Below are positions 7,759 through 15,240 of a stretch of DNA of 64,000 bases, in pieces. The DNA comes from a virus. Every line of letters begins with the position of its first letter. Position 1 is the stretch's first letter. Below the pieces are notes generated by a model, which worked only from the letters and a program-made list of their open reading frames with translations, made no database searches and was not told the origin of the DNA. Both the position numbers and the translations under genes were made by a program. The stretch covers positions 309,486 through 373,485 of IMG/VR virus record IMGVR_UViG_3300042558_004148; one strand, 5' to 3'.

Positions 7759-8163
7759 ACCAATTGGATTTATTTTATTTACTATTGATGTTGTTGATAA
7801 ATTGGGGATTTTGGTAAAAAATTCAACATTGCATAAATTTGATCCGGTTATCTTTCTCCCAATATATTCATCGCCTATTATTATCAGATCCACATTTTTT
7901 TCGACCAGCTTATCGCACATTTCAATTTCACTAGAAAAAACGACGACCTCATCAACATATCGTATCGATTCAAGTATAATCTTTCTGTTATTTTGGTTGT
8001 TTATAGGTCTATCCTTACCCTTCAGAATTGATACTCTTTCATCGGAATCTATACCAACAATAAGTAGATCCCCCCTGGATCTTGCATATTTTAGAATCTC
8101 TATATGCCCGGGATGTATTATATCGAAGCATCCGTTGACCCATATTATTTTCTTTTTCTCCAT
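7750..8163 (-). CDS. Cytidylyltransferase-like nucleotidyltransferase (RfaE C-domain/TagD type)
   Basis: 137 residues, the full length of a single nucleotidyltransferase alpha/beta phosphodiesterase domain. VNGCFDIIHPGH at residues 9-20 is the signature with the HxGH catalytic motif. LIVGIDSDERV, KGKDRPI and the ESIRYVDEVVVF strand match glycerol-3-phosphate cytidylyltransferase and ADP-heptose synthase C-domains. It would join CTP or ATP to a sugar or polyol phosphate. The substrate is unknown. It may feed the glycan island at 37.9-48.7 kb, or act in nucleotide/NAD metabolism. Confidence 0.85.
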   Translation of the reverse strand: MEKKKIIWVNGCFDIIHPGHIEILKYARSRGDLLIVGIDSDERVSILKGKDRPINNQNNRKIILESIRYVDEVVVFSSEIEMCDKLVEKNVDLIIIGDEYIGRKITGSNLCNVEFFTKIPNLSTTSIVNKINPIGDI

Positions 8164-8213
8164 GCAGGAAACTTTTTATTGTTATAGATCTTATATAGAT
8201 ATATTATTTCACT

Positions 8214-8666
8214 ATGGGATGGCGTAATTTTTCAACGCATAAAGAGATTGAGCTAAAAGAATATTTAGAGGAGTGGTTATTCGAAAATCCGGATCATCTA
8301 ATTTACATTGGCTGTGATTCTCATAATGATATGGCTAATACAAATTTTGCAACTGTCATAGTACTTCATCATTATTCCAAAGGCGGACACGTTTTATATA
8401 ATAAGGAGATAATACCAAGGGTCACTTCAGCACACGAAAGACTATGGAAAGAGGTTGAGTATAGTGTAAATGCTGCTAAAAAATTAATAGAGTGGGGAAT
8501 ACAATCTCCTGAATACATAGACATTGATATGAATCCAGACCCTAAATATCAGTCAAATCAAATGCTTAGAGCTGCGGTTGGATTGGTTGAATCTGAGGGA
8601 ATGAAAGCAAGATATAAAACACTTTCCCCATGGTCAATATCAATAGCTGATGTTATCTGTAGATAA
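8214..8666 (+). CDS. YkuK-type RNase H-fold protein (DUF458)
   Basis: 150 residues. IYIGCDSHND (first Asp of an RNase H fold), FATVIVLHHYSKGGHVLY, a conserved ERLWKEVEYS helix, IDIDMNPDPKYQSN and the final SPWSISIADVICR match the YkuK family of predicted ribonuclease H-like proteins. An RNA or DNA processing role is likely, but the substrate is unknown even in cellular members. Short spacing (8 bases) to the next gene suggests an operon upstream of the first tRNA cluster. Confidence 0.8.
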   Translation: MGWRNFSTHKEIELKEYLEEWLFENPDHLIYIGCDSHNDMANTNFATVIVLHHYSKGGHVLYNKEIIPRVTSAHERLWKEVEYSVNAAKKLIEWGIQSPEYIDIDMNPDPKYQSNQMLRAAVGLVESEGMKARYKTLSPWSISIADVICR

Positions 8667-8674
8667 ATACCATT

Positions 8675-9142
8675 ATGGAGGTAGAAAAGGGCATAGTAAC
8701 ATTTAGTTCACAAATAGATAGCGAATATACGGTTTTCATAGTATATGAGGAAAGCGAAAAATATCCAGCATTCAGAGAAATTTTCGAGCTACTTGATGAT
8801 AGTGTTGGATTCCTAGATTTCAAGGGTAAGCTTATTTTCATAGATGGCGAGTGTAAAGATCTAACATTGGACCATATCATAGCAGTACAAGCACATGAGA
8901 TATGTCATTTTATACTCCAGCATAATAATGGTGATTATAGTGAGGATAGAATGGAAATAGAAGCTGATATGGCATCAATAGAAATGCTTAATTGTATGGA
9001 AATGTATATTCCGGCAGATCTTATAAAGGAGAGGCTGCTTGAGAGGTATGGAATATTATACTCAACTGATAGCTTAGATTTTATATTATCTCCAGATAAA
9101 AGACTCATATTCAATGAATATCTAAAAAAAATTAAAAAATAG
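8675..9142 (+). CDS. Zincin-like metallopeptidase domain protein
   Basis: 155 residues with HEICHFILQH at about residues 73-82 (HExxH) and a downstream EIEADMASIEML (the third zinc ligand in the gluzincin pattern). There is no signal peptide. The N-terminal half is beta-rich. It resembles small IrrE/ImmA-type or phage zincin domains. The substrate is unknown. It is coupled to the YkuK gene and just upstream of the first tRNA promoter. Confidence 0.7.
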   Translation: MEVEKGIVTFSSQIDSEYTVFIVYEESEKYPAFREIFELLDDSVGFLDFKGKLIFIDGECKDLTLDHIIAVQAHEICHFILQHNNGDYSEDRMEIEADMASIEMLNCMEMYIPADLIKERLLERYGILYSTDSLDFILSPDKRLIFNEYLKKIKK

Positions 9143-9150
9143 GATAAATA

Positions 9151-9183
9151 ATTTTTTTATATCGTGAAATATTATTATCTTTA
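9151..9183 (+). promoter_or_regulatory. N15-TTTG class promoter of tRNA cluster I
   Basis: ATTTTTTTATATCG, 15 bases, TTTA, with -7 octamer TATCTTTA. The first tRNA begins 33 bases downstream. Confidence 0.6.
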
Positions 9184-9215
9184 CGTCATACAAATAAGAC
9201 ACAATGAAAACTAAA

Positions 9216-9289
9216 GGCCCCGTAGCTCAGCTGGATAGAGCAATTCACTTCTAATGAATAGGTCACACGTTCGAATCGTGTCGGGGTCA
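9216..9289 (+). tRNA. tRNA-Arg (anticodon TCT)
   Basis: Full cloverleaf. Acceptor GGCCCCG/CGGGGTC has one G-U pair, the anticodon loop is CTTCTAA, the T loop is TTCGAAT and the discriminator is A. The 3' CCA is not encoded. Reads AGA/AGG, frequent in this AT-rich sequence. Confidence 0.93.
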
Positions 9290-9297
9290 CAAAAAAT

Positions 9298-9379
9298 GCT
9301 CCTTTGGTGGAATTGGTAGACACGCTAGACTTAGGATCTAGTGCCGAGAGGTGTGAGAGTTCGAGTCTCTCAGGGAGTA
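9298..9379 (+). tRNA. tRNA-Leu (anticodon TAG)
   Basis: Class II tRNA with Leu-type D arm (GGTGGAATTGGTAGACAC), anticodon loop CTTAGGA, short extra arm and discriminator A. A second tRNA-Leu(TAG) lies at 23496. Confidence 0.93.
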
Positions 9380-9386
9380 CAACGGC

Positions 9387-9431
9387 TTTGATGGAGAGCC
9401 AAAAGTAGGTGATGAACCTACGTCCATCAAA
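9387..9431 (+). ncRNA. Nested two-stem RNA element between tRNAs
   Basis: TTTGATGGA (9387-9395) pairs with TCCATCAAA (9423-9431), 9 bp. Inside, GTAGGT and ACCTAC make a second hairpin with loop GATGA. It is not tRNA-like and is one of several such elements in the array. Role unknown: processing signal or stable small RNA (compare the two non-tRNA stable RNAs of the T4 tRNA cluster). Confidence 0.5.
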
Positions 9432-9433
9432 AA

Positions 9434-9507
9434 GGTCTTGTAGCTCAGTTGGTTAGAGCACCGCACTCATAATGCGTAGGTCCCTGGTTCGAGTCCAGGC
9501 TGGACCA
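9434..9507 (+). tRNA. tRNA with anticodon CAT, probably Ile2 (lysidine type) or Met
   Basis: Cloverleaf with acceptor GGTCTTG/CTGGACC (one T-T mismatch), loop CTCATAA and T arm CCTGG/CCAGG. The variable and T arm resemble bacterial tRNA-Ile2(CAU) more than elongator Met, and the tRNA at 16687 looks like the true elongator Met. If so, it needs host TilS to read AUA. Confidence 0.85.
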
Positions 9508-9511
9508 CTAA

Positions 9512-9539
9512 ATCCCGCCCAATAAGGGTGGGATTTTTT
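9512..9539 (+). terminator. Terminator of tRNA cluster I
   Basis: ATCCCGCCC pairs with GGGTGGGAT (9 bp, one G-U), loop AATAA, then TTTTT. Confidence 0.85.
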
Positions 9540-9557
9540 ATTAAAAATAATTTTAAT

Positions 9558-9983
9558 ATGATATCAATTTATTTAGACGATTTTAGAACGCCCACCGAAC
9601 ATCCTAATAACGGGGAATGGATTATAGTAAGAAATTATGAGGAGTTCGTTAATAAGATATTAGAGGTTGGACTAGATAACATAGATATTCTCTCGCTGGA
9701 CCATGACTTGGATCATTCAGCAACATCCCACTATTTTGAATATGTTAAAAAAAATTACTCAATAGACTATTCACAAATACTAGAACCCACAGGAATGGAC
9801 GTAGCTAAATGGCTTATCTTGCATTCTAGAGCAACTGGTCACAAAATACCCAAATGTTATATACACTCTCATAATCCAATAGGATCCGGAAATATGTTGG
9901 GTCAAATAAATCTATATTTAAAGGAAAAGAAATTACCGGAAAGCTGCGAGATTAAAAGATGGAAGTATATAAATAAGGAATAG
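9558..9983 (+). CDS. cREC-type (cyclic-phosphate processing receiver domain) protein
   Basis: 141 residues. I start at the ATG at 9558 because the upstream in-frame ATG lies in the terminator. ISIYLDDFRTP at the N-terminus, ILSLDHDLD in the middle, TGMDVAKWLI and the late HSHNPIGSGNM match the receiver-like domain predicted to process cyclic phosphates on RNA ends, common in phages. It follows directly after a tRNA cluster. A role in repairing or trimming RNA ends is therefore plausible, but inferred. Confidence 0.75.
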   Translation: MISIYLDDFRTPTEHPNNGEWIIVRNYEEFVNKILEVGLDNIDILSLDHDLDHSATSHYFEYVKKNYSIDYSQILEPTGMDVAKWLILHSRATGHKIPKCYIHSHNPIGSGNMLGQINLYLKEKKLPESCEIKRWKYINKE

Positions 9984-10004
9984 CAAAACCCGATTCCTTG
10001 ATTT

Positions 10005-10015
10005 GAATATATATA
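10005..10015 (+). promoter_or_regulatory. GATATATA-class promoter box inside an inverted repeat
   Basis: GAATATATATA lies 14 bases before the fibre gene start. It sits in the loop of an inverted repeat (GATTCCTT at 9992-9999 with AAGGAATC at 10020-10027). Confidence 0.35.
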
Positions 10016-10028
10016 AAAAAAGGAATCC

Positions 10029-11861
10029 ATGTCAAATCCAGTAAAATATTCAATAACACCACTACCATATACTATAGGGAGAAATAACATGAACCTAGGG
10101 GTTGGCGTAACGGGATATGGATCAACACCGGAAACTAATTTTTGGCAAGGCTATGACGTTACACCATCGGGATATGTCATCTATATAAATAAGGCAGAAC
10201 AAGGACCTTCGATATATTCACCAGAATCTGATTTGGATCTCGTTGGATTAATCTCAATTAATGCATTTGGTGGATCATCGATAACAACAGTATCTGATGC
10301 ATTATTATGGTTATATGATCAGGACGATACAATATGTATCAATATGGAATACCCCTCGATACCAACTGAAGGCCTTAATATGCTTCTGGATGCAGGATTT
10401 ACTGCATCATATCCAAGAACAGGTAATGAGTGGTATGACCTCTCCAGAAATGGTAATTCAGGAAATCTAATGGGATCGACATTCAGTAATTTACAAAAAG
10501 GTAATATTGTATTTAATGGGGCAAGTGATTATGTAGATATAAACAATGGTTCACCCGTATTATCAAATAACGAATACACCAAGATAATCTGGTTTTATGT
10601 TAATAGCTTTTCTAATGCAAATAATCTAATAAGTGGAGGATCTGGATCTGGTCAGGGACAGCATGCTTTTTGGCTGGGCGCAACAAATAAATTACAATCT
10701 GGACATAATGGTTCCTGGAATATAGTTGAATCATCAACCACTCTTAACCTTAATACTTGGTATTGTGGTGCAGTAACCTTTAGTTCGGCAGCAGGATGGA
10801 AACTATATCTGAATGGTGTATTGGAAGATAGTTCAGCTGATAATATTACATTTTCTGGTGACGGTAACGTTTTTATAGGTTCATATGATACAGGTTCAAA
10901 TTTATTTAATGGATCCATATCCAATGCTATTATATACGACAGAACATTAAGTGATTCCGAAATAACATCAATATATAATTCATTCTTGCCGAGATTCATA
11001 ATACCGACGACTAGCACGACTACGACTAGCACCACAAGCACCACAACTACGACGACTATAGCTCCTACGACTACGACTACGACTACAACTAGCACCACGA
11101 CTACGACGACTATAGCCTCAACAACGACAACAACGACAACTATAGCTCCAACAACGACAACAACGACAACTATAGCTCCCGGTATAATTACCAGTAGTTT
11201 ATTCATGAAGCTTGATGCTAGTAATTATACATCAGGTACATGGACGGATGAGACTGGTAACGGAAATAATGCGACTATTAATGGGGCGACTTGGTCGTCA
11301 ACGGACGGTGGTATTTTTGATTTAAATGGTACTAGTAACACAATTAGTATTCCACACACTTCAAATCTTAGTTTAAATACCACGACACAAAGAACGATTC
11401 AGGTTTGGGTTAAATTCGATGTGTTACCTGCACTGAATACACAGATACCGGTCTTTGGTAAATTATCGGGATCGTTTGGGTTTGATGGATACTGGGGGGG
11501 TTTATTTTCTAATGGTGGTAAAGTTAGGTCAGTAACAAATGGAACAGGTGTTCAAAGAATTGTTGATTCTACTTTAACCGTCACAACAAATACTTGGTAC
11601 TTATTTACTTTTATATCACAAATTACAGCAACAGCAAATACAACTAAAGTTTATATTAATACTACGGAATATATTACAACGGCACACGGGACAGATGGGT
11701 ATTCGGAATCGAATCCTCTATACCTAGGATATATTGGGGCGGGTATTGGATCAACATATCTAAATGGTAAAATCGGTGCATCATATTTCTATACTAGAGG
11801 GTTGAGCGCTTCGGAAATTTCAACTAATTATAATTCAACAAAATCAAAATATGGTTTATAA
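10029..11861 (+). CDS. Fibre/adhesin with two LamG (concanavalin A-like) domains
   Basis: 610 residues without a signal peptide. An N-terminal segment of about 110 residues probably anchors it to the virion. The first LamG-type lectin domain is at about 115-320 (NIVFNGASDYVDI, LNLNTWYCGAVTFSS, WKLYLNGVLEDSS, RTLSDSEI). A Thr-rich linker follows at about 325-385, then a second LamG domain at about 390-610 (FDLNGTSNTISIPHTS, TTNTWYLFTF, RGLSASEISTNYN). Such domains bind surface glycans, so this is a likely receptor-binding or decoration protein. The linker could be O-glycosylated, which may connect it to the phage glycan island. Confidence 0.82.
   Translation: MSNPVKYSITPLPYTIGRNNMNLGVGVTGYGSTPETNFWQGYDVTPSGYVIYINKAEQGPSIYSPESDLDLVGLISINAFGGSSITTVSDALLWLYDQDDTICINMEYPSIPTEGLNMLLDAGFTASYPRTGNEWYDLSRNGNSGNLMGSTFSNLQKGNIVFNGASDYVDINNGSPVLSNNEYTKIIWFYVNSFSNANNLISGGSGSGQGQHAFWLGATNKLQSGHNGSWNIVESSTTLNLNTWYCGAVTFSSAAGWKLYLNGVLEDSSADNITFSGDGNVFIGSYDTGSNLFNGSISNAIIYDRTLSDSEITSIYNSFLPRFIIPTTSTTTTSTTSTTTTTTIAPTTTTTTTTSTTTTTTIASTTTTTTTIAPTTTTTTTIAPGIITSSLFMKLDASNYTSGTWTDETGNGNNATINGATWSSTDGGIFDLNGTSNTISIPHTSNLSLNTTTQRTIQVWVKFDVLPALNTQIPVFGKLSGSFGFDGYWGGLFSNGGKVRSVTNGTGVQRIVDSTLTVTTNTWYLFTFISQITATANTTKVYINTTEYITTAHGTDGYSESNPLYLGYIGAGIGSTYLNGKIGASYFYTRGLSASEISTNYNSTKSKYGL
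11007..11178 (+). repeat. ACN triplet repeat encoding a poly-Thr linker
   Basis: Runs of ACG/ACT/ACA with spaced ATAGCTCC units encode T-rich blocks separated by IAP or IAS. It is slippage-prone, so copy number may vary between isolates. Confidence 0.8.
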
Positions 11862-11880
11862 TAAATAATACGTAAATTAT

Positions 11881-11911
11881 TTTTTTTATCCGATTACATA
11901 TATTACATTTG
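11881..11911 (+). promoter_or_regulatory. N15-TTTG class promoter, possibly giving a leaderless mRNA
   Basis: TTTTTTTATCCG, 15 bases, TTTG, with -7 octamer TACATTTG. The ATG at 11916 is 5 bases past the box, as for the gene at 6558. Confidence 0.75.
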
Positions 11912-11915
11912 ATAT

Positions 11916-12512
11916 ATGAAAAAAATGATTCTATTCCTATTATTAACTCTAGTTCAAAATGTTCTATATGCTCAGACCAATTTAGAAGGATTGGTCTTAA
12001 AAGAACTTAATGCTTATAGAAAATTAAATAAGCTAAAACCGGTAAAATATTCAGATACCATAAATAAAGCTGCTTATCACCACACCCAATGGATGTCCAG
12101 AGTTAGCTTTAATAAAATGAAGCAAATAATGGAGGTTGATGATGGATCAGAGCAAATGGATGCACACACTGAAACAATCGACGTCCCGAACTTTAAGGAA
12201 TTAAAAACCCCCGAGGATAGAGGAAAGGAATTCGGTATAATTAAGGAAAGTACCAATTATACTTTAGGTGAGATCTGTAATATGGCAAATGCAAACGGCG
12301 GAAACTATTTCACTGCTTCTCAAAAATCCGATGATATGCTCGCTAAGGATATAATAACAAAATTTTCAAAATCACCAGGCCACGATGCGGTAATGAGATT
12401 GGACCTTGATAATTGTTATGTCGGTATTTGTGTAATTGTTAAGAGTGTTATTATCGGTGGACAGGAGAATAAAATTGCATATACCACAATATATTTTATT
12501 GAAAAATACTAA
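11916..12512 (+). CDS. Secreted CAP (SCP/PR-1) domain protein
   Basis: 198 residues with signal peptide ending LYAQ. The mature domain has LNAYRKLNKLKPVKY, AAYHHTQWMSR, GEICNM, the SPGHD motif and YVGICVIV. These are the ordered features of bacterial CAP proteins (helix 1, His-containing helix, GE, GH, final strand). CAP proteins act outside the cell; some bind lipids or act as proteases, and none of that is fixed for phage members. The N15-TTTG promoter suggests production inside the infected host rather than a virion role. It could alter the host surface, for example to block superinfection. Confidence 0.78.
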   Translation: MKKMILFLLLTLVQNVLYAQTNLEGLVLKELNAYRKLNKLKPVKYSDTINKAAYHHTQWMSRVSFNKMKQIMEVDDGSEQMDAHTETIDVPNFKELKTPEDRGKEFGIIKESTNYTLGEICNMANANGGNYFTASQKSDDMLAKDIITKFSKSPGHDAVMRLDLDNCYVGICVIVKSVIIGGQENKIAYTTIYFIEKY

Positions 12513-12523
12513 TATTGCTATTG

Positions 12524-12532
12524 GATATATAG
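12524..12532 (+). promoter_or_regulatory. GATATATAG-class promoter box
   Basis: GATATATAG, 21 bases before the tagged gene at 12554. Confidence 0.5.
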
Positions 12533-12553
12533 TTAAAATAAATCCAAATAAGA

Positions 12554-13858
12554 ATGTCTAAGAAATTTGTTTTCGAATCATTAAGTGATTTCATAAATTA
12601 TAAGCTTTTAACAGAGACTCCAAACGGAACTCTAAATGAGGCTGACTCTAAATCCTCCCCTTGGGATTTTAAATTTGATAGCGGTGAATTTAAAAAAGAT
12701 GACGTAAGTCCAGATCAGATAAAAAAATTAGAGGTAGATTTTAAAAATAGGATAATTCCAGTTTTAAATAATCAGAACTACATCGGTCAGAAACTTAATG
12801 TAACAATATCTTCAGCATCAAGTAAGGTTCCTGTCAATCCATCAGGATCTGTTGCAAAAGCATTAAAGGCTGCAGGTTATTCAACAGATAATGACGGCCT
12901 ATGTAAAGCTAGAGGTAATACTGTTGTTGAGTTGATAAAAGACCTAATGTACAATACATTCGGTGAAGGTATGGACAGGAAGGAATTTCTTAAGTCCGCC
13001 GAAAAGAAAATGGAATTCATAAATAAGCCAATGCCTAATATTGGACCAGATTATGATAAATCTAAAGGTGATAATCCGGATGATCAGAAATTTAAGGACA
13101 ATCAATTTATTTCTGCGACACTCGTAGCAAGTGGTGAACCAATTGGTGATGATATAAAGATATCATGTAAAATGGATAAAAGTTTCTCTGGTAGAAAGGC
13201 TGATGCTAGCAACGGATATGCAGGTTATGATAAAACAGTTTACCTTACAGCTAAGGCTGGCCAGAAAATGGAGATATTCTTTGATCCATTAGTTATACCA
13301 GATGCTATATTATTTTCATACTCAGGAAAGGAGATTAAACTTTCACCATTTATGGGTGCATTCGGTGCTAAATATATTAGAGGTGAATATAGCAAGGAAA
13401 AAGAGGATGCGTTAAATGCAGATGCTAAAGCGGGTAAAAATGCTCCTGGTAAAAGAGAGAACATTGGAGGAAAAAATTATTTAGTTATTGATTATAAGGA
13501 TTACCTTAATAATGTTATCAATAAAGGTGGTTCATTGGTTAAAGCAATAGAGACTAAACTATCTTCGCTTGGTCTAAAACCTATCAAAGAACTTTGTCCG
13601 GAATTTTTTGATTCAGCAGGAAAAATAGAGGTCTATAGAAATAAGGATCTTAGTGAAATTAAAATAGATGACACCAATAAAGTTTGGGAATGGACATACG
13701 ATCTGCTTAAATCTGGTGCATTAAAAGAATCTCCAAAGGCTGACATAAAGAGTTTAAGTATAGAGGTTACTAAAAATGCAGTAAGAGACGCAGTTAAATT
13801 AGTTGCTTTCTCACCGGTAGCTGGAACCCAATTTAAAATAAGAACAGTTTGTAAATAA
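12554..13858 (+). CDS. Large tagged packaged-type protein, unknown function
   Basis: 434 residues. The tag is extended: FVFESLSDFINYKLLTET then TLNEA, giving two [L/I]-x-E sites within residues 5-30. The body is mixed alpha/beta with Lys-rich segments and shows no catalytic motif I know. Its stop overlaps the start of the next tagged gene (TAATG), so the two are coupled and probably packaged together. Confidence 0.7.
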   Translation: MSKKFVFESLSDFINYKLLTETPNGTLNEADSKSSPWDFKFDSGEFKKDDVSPDQIKKLEVDFKNRIIPVLNNQNYIGQKLNVTISSASSKVPVNPSGSVAKALKAAGYSTDNDGLCKARGNTVVELIKDLMYNTFGEGMDRKEFLKSAEKKMEFINKPMPNIGPDYDKSKGDNPDDQKFKDNQFISATLVASGEPIGDDIKISCKMDKSFSGRKADASNGYAGYDKTVYLTAKAGQKMEIFFDPLVIPDAILFSYSGKEIKLSPFMGAFGAKYIRGEYSKEKEDALNADAKAGKNAPGKRENIGGKNYLVIDYKDYLNNVINKGGSLVKAIETKLSSLGLKPIKELCPEFFDSAGKIEVYRNKDLSEIKIDDTNKVWEWTYDLLKSGALKESPKADIKSLSIEVTKNAVRDAVKLVAFSPVAGTQFKIRTVCK

Positions 13859-14253
13859 TGAGCAATAATATAAAAACTTTCGAAAGTTTCTCGTATCCAA
13901 TTAACGAGGAGGCAGCTTTACCAAAGATGCCGGATTTTCTTAAAAAAGCTGGAGCTAAAGAAGACCACTTCCATGGAGGAGGACCTGTTAGGATGAACCC
14001 ACCAAATAATTCTTGGATAATCGAGGTAAAATCGCCCAAAGGTATATTTAAGAAAGAGCATACATGGGGATTAGTATTTTTTCCTAACGGTACATTCACA
14101 ACCGGAATAACCCCAGAGGATTCAAACGGTCCATTCAATAGCGGTGGTAAATGGAAGGCTAGTCCTTCGGATTCATTTACTATGCTGAATAAAAAAATAC
14201 AGGGAGTATCTATGACATTCAATAGCTTATTTTCTCCTACCACATATATGTAA
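13858..14253 (+). CDS. Small tagged packaged-type protein
   Basis: 131 residues. MSNNIKTFESFSYPINEEA is one of the cleanest tag copies (FESF, then I-N-E). After the tag come a Gly/His-rich turn (HFHGGGPVRMNPP) and a beta-rich region with WGLVFFPNGTFTTG. Function unknown. It overlaps the previous stop by one base. Confidence 0.68.
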   Translation: MSNNIKTFESFSYPINEEAALPKMPDFLKKAGAKEDHFHGGGPVRMNPPNNSWIIEVKSPKGIFKKEHTWGLVFFPNGTFTTGITPEDSNGPFNSGGKWKASPSDSFTMLNKKIQGVSMTFNSLFSPTTYM

Positions 14254-14284
14254 ATAATAAAAATCAAAAAAAAATCAAAAAATA

Positions 14285-14316
14285 TTTTTTTTAATCGAAA
14301 CTTTATTATAAATTTG
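14285..14316 (+). promoter_or_regulatory. N15-TTTG class promoter of leader 1 / tRNA block 1
   Basis: TTTTTTTTAATCG, 15 bases, TTTG, with -7 octamer TAAATTTG. It drives the 42-codon leader and, through the attenuator, the tRNA block starting at 14563. Confidence 0.75.
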
Positions 14317-14338
14317 CATAAAATATTAAAATCAATTA

Positions 14339-14347
14339 GATATATAG
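14339..14347 (+). promoter_or_regulatory. GATATATAG-class box, second promoter of leader 1
   Basis: GATATATAG lies between the N15-TTTG promoter and the leader ATG, 22 bases before the start. Tandem promoters of both classes also precede leader 2. Confidence 0.45.
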
Positions 14348-14369
14348 TCTATTAAACATTAAAAACAAA

Positions 14370-14498
14370 ATGAAAACATTCTTCGGAAATATCGCCATTA
14401 ATTTTATGCCACAAGGCAATAACCCGTTTGTACAGGTGGGGATTGCAAAATGGTATAATGGCCAATACGAGAAACCGGAAGATGTAATAGTAGGTTAA
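14370..14498 (+). CDS. Leader peptide 1 of a tRNA-block attenuator
   Basis: 42 residues (MKTFFGNIAI at the start, EKPEDVIVG at the end). It contains every amino acid whose tRNA is encoded in the block that follows: F 4, K 3, P 3, A 2, W 1, Q 3, I 4, N 5, G 5, M 2, V 4, Y 2. It has no Leu, Ser, Arg, Cys or His. Only T, E and D are extra. The terminator begins 23 bases after the stop. Bases 14470-14479 (AGAA, then CCGGA), inside codons 34-37, can pair with the terminator 5' arm as an antiterminator. I infer a leader for ribosome-mediated attenuation sensing shortage of these charged tRNAs. A functional small protein is the alternative. Confidence 0.7.
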   Translation: MKTFFGNIAINFMPQGNNPFVQVGIAKWYNGQYEKPEDVIVG

Positions 14499-14521
14499 GA
14501 TAATAATAAAACTTAAATATT

Positions 14522-14559
14522 AAAAACTCCGATTCTCAAAAAGAATCGGAGTTTTTTTA
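14522..14559 (+). terminator. Attenuator terminator before tRNA block 1
   Basis: AAAAACTCCGATTCT pairs with AGAATCGGAGTTTTT across CAAAA, followed by more T. Placed between a short ORF and the tRNAs, it must be read through for the tRNAs to be made from the upstream promoters. Confidence 0.9.
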
Positions 14560-14562
14560 TTG

Positions 14563-14635
14563 GGTGAGGTAGCAAAGTTGGTCTATGCAGCGGACTGAAA
14601 ATCCGATGATGACGGTTCGATCCCGTCCCTCACCA
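14563..14635 (+). tRNA. tRNA-Phe (anticodon GAA)
   Basis: Acceptor GGTGAGG/CCTCACC, loop CTGAAAA, T loop TTCGATC, discriminator A. It starts only four bases after the attenuator terminator. Confidence 0.92.
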
Positions 14636-14720
14636 CAGAATAAATTAAATATTAAAATGAAGCGAAAACAGTAAGGTCCTCTAGCTTAGATTAAGCTATG
14701 GCCATTAATTAAAAAATAAT

Positions 14721-14795
14721 GATCCCGTAGCTCAGTTGGTTTAGAGCACCTCACTTTTAATGAGGGAGTCGTGAGTTCGAATCTCACCGGGATCA
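14721..14795 (+). tRNA. tRNA-Lys (anticodon TTT)
   Basis: Acceptor GATCCCG/CGGGATC, anticodon arm CCTCA-CTTTTAA-TGAGG, discriminator A. The 85 bases before it hold a small hairpin (TAGCTTA/TAAGCTA) and no gene. Confidence 0.94.
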
Positions 14796-14821
14796 CTCAT
14801 AAATGAATTTCATTTATATAA

Positions 14822-14894
14822 CGGGGTGTAGATCAGTTGGTAGATCGCCTGGTTTGGGACCAGGAGGCCGTCAGTTCGAGCCTGGCCACCCCGA
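14822..14894 (+). tRNA. tRNA-Pro (anticodon TGG), copy 1
   Basis: Acceptor CGGGGTG/CACCCCG with the C1-G72 pair typical of Pro. Anticodon arm CCTGG-TTTGGGA-CCAGG, discriminator A. Confidence 0.93.
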
Positions 14895-14903
14895 CAGAAT
14901 AAA

Positions 14904-14979
14904 CGGGAAATAGAGGAGTTAGGTCGTCCTCGCCTGCCTTGGACGCAGGAGCTCGCAGGTTCGAATCCTGCTTTCCCGA
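14904..14979 (+). tRNA. tRNA-Pro (anticodon TGG), copy 2
   Basis: Acceptor CGGGAAA/TTTCCCG, anticodon arm CCTGC-CTTGGAC-GCAGG, discriminator A. It has the same anticodon as its neighbour but a very different body, with D stem GAGG/CCTC, so it is not a recent duplicate. Confidence 0.88.
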
Positions 14980-14985
14980 CAAAAT

Positions 14986-15058
14986 GGGGCCGTAGTTTAA
15001 TTGGCTAAAATTTCTGACTTGCACTCAGAGGACCCGGGTTCGATCCCCGGTAGCTCCA
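14986..15058 (+). tRNA. tRNA-Ala (anticodon TGC)
   Basis: Anticodon loop CTTGCAC, T loop TTCGATC, discriminator A. The acceptor GGGGCCG/TAGCTCC has G-U pairs and one C-A mismatch. Confidence 0.88.
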
Positions 15059-15068
15059 CTATTAAAAT

Positions 15069-15141
15069 ACGTCGGTAGCTCAATTGGTAGAGCACTGGTC
15101 TCCAAAACCAGGGGTTGTAGGTTCGATTCCTGCCCGGCGTG
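15069..15141 (+). tRNA. tRNA-Trp (anticodon CCA)
   Basis: Acceptor ACGTCGG/CCGGCGT, anticodon arm CTGGT-CTCCAAA-ACCAG, discriminator G as expected for Trp. Confidence 0.94.
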
Positions 15142-15151
15142 CAAATTAAAT

Positions 15152-15222
15152 TGTCCTTTGGTCTAATGGCAGGACACGTGGTTTTGGTCCACGCGGTGGA
15201 GGTTCGAATCCTCCAGGGACAA
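15152..15222 (+). tRNA. tRNA-Gln (anticodon TTG)
   Basis: Acceptor TGTCCTT/AGGGACA, anticodon arm CGTGG-TTTTGGT-CCACG, T loop TTCGAAT, discriminator A. Confidence 0.93.
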
Positions 15223-15227
15223 CAAAT

Positions 15228-15240
15228 TGTTCATTGACAT
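15228..15240 (+). promoter_or_regulatory. boxA-like antitermination motif
   Basis: TGTTCATTGACAT resembles the boxA of bacterial rRNA leaders (TGTTCTTTGAAAA type). Similar motifs occur at 21770 and 23846, each just before tRNAs. A role in processive antitermination by NusB/NusE is inferred. Confidence 0.35.

Noticed and set aside
9204-9252. Short ORF MKTKGPVAQL starting before the first tRNA-Arg
   Set aside because: Considered as a third leader peptide, but it runs straight into the tRNA and has no terminator after it.
10652-11206. Minus-strand Val-rich ORF
   Set aside because: Reverse reading of the Thr-rich ACN linker.
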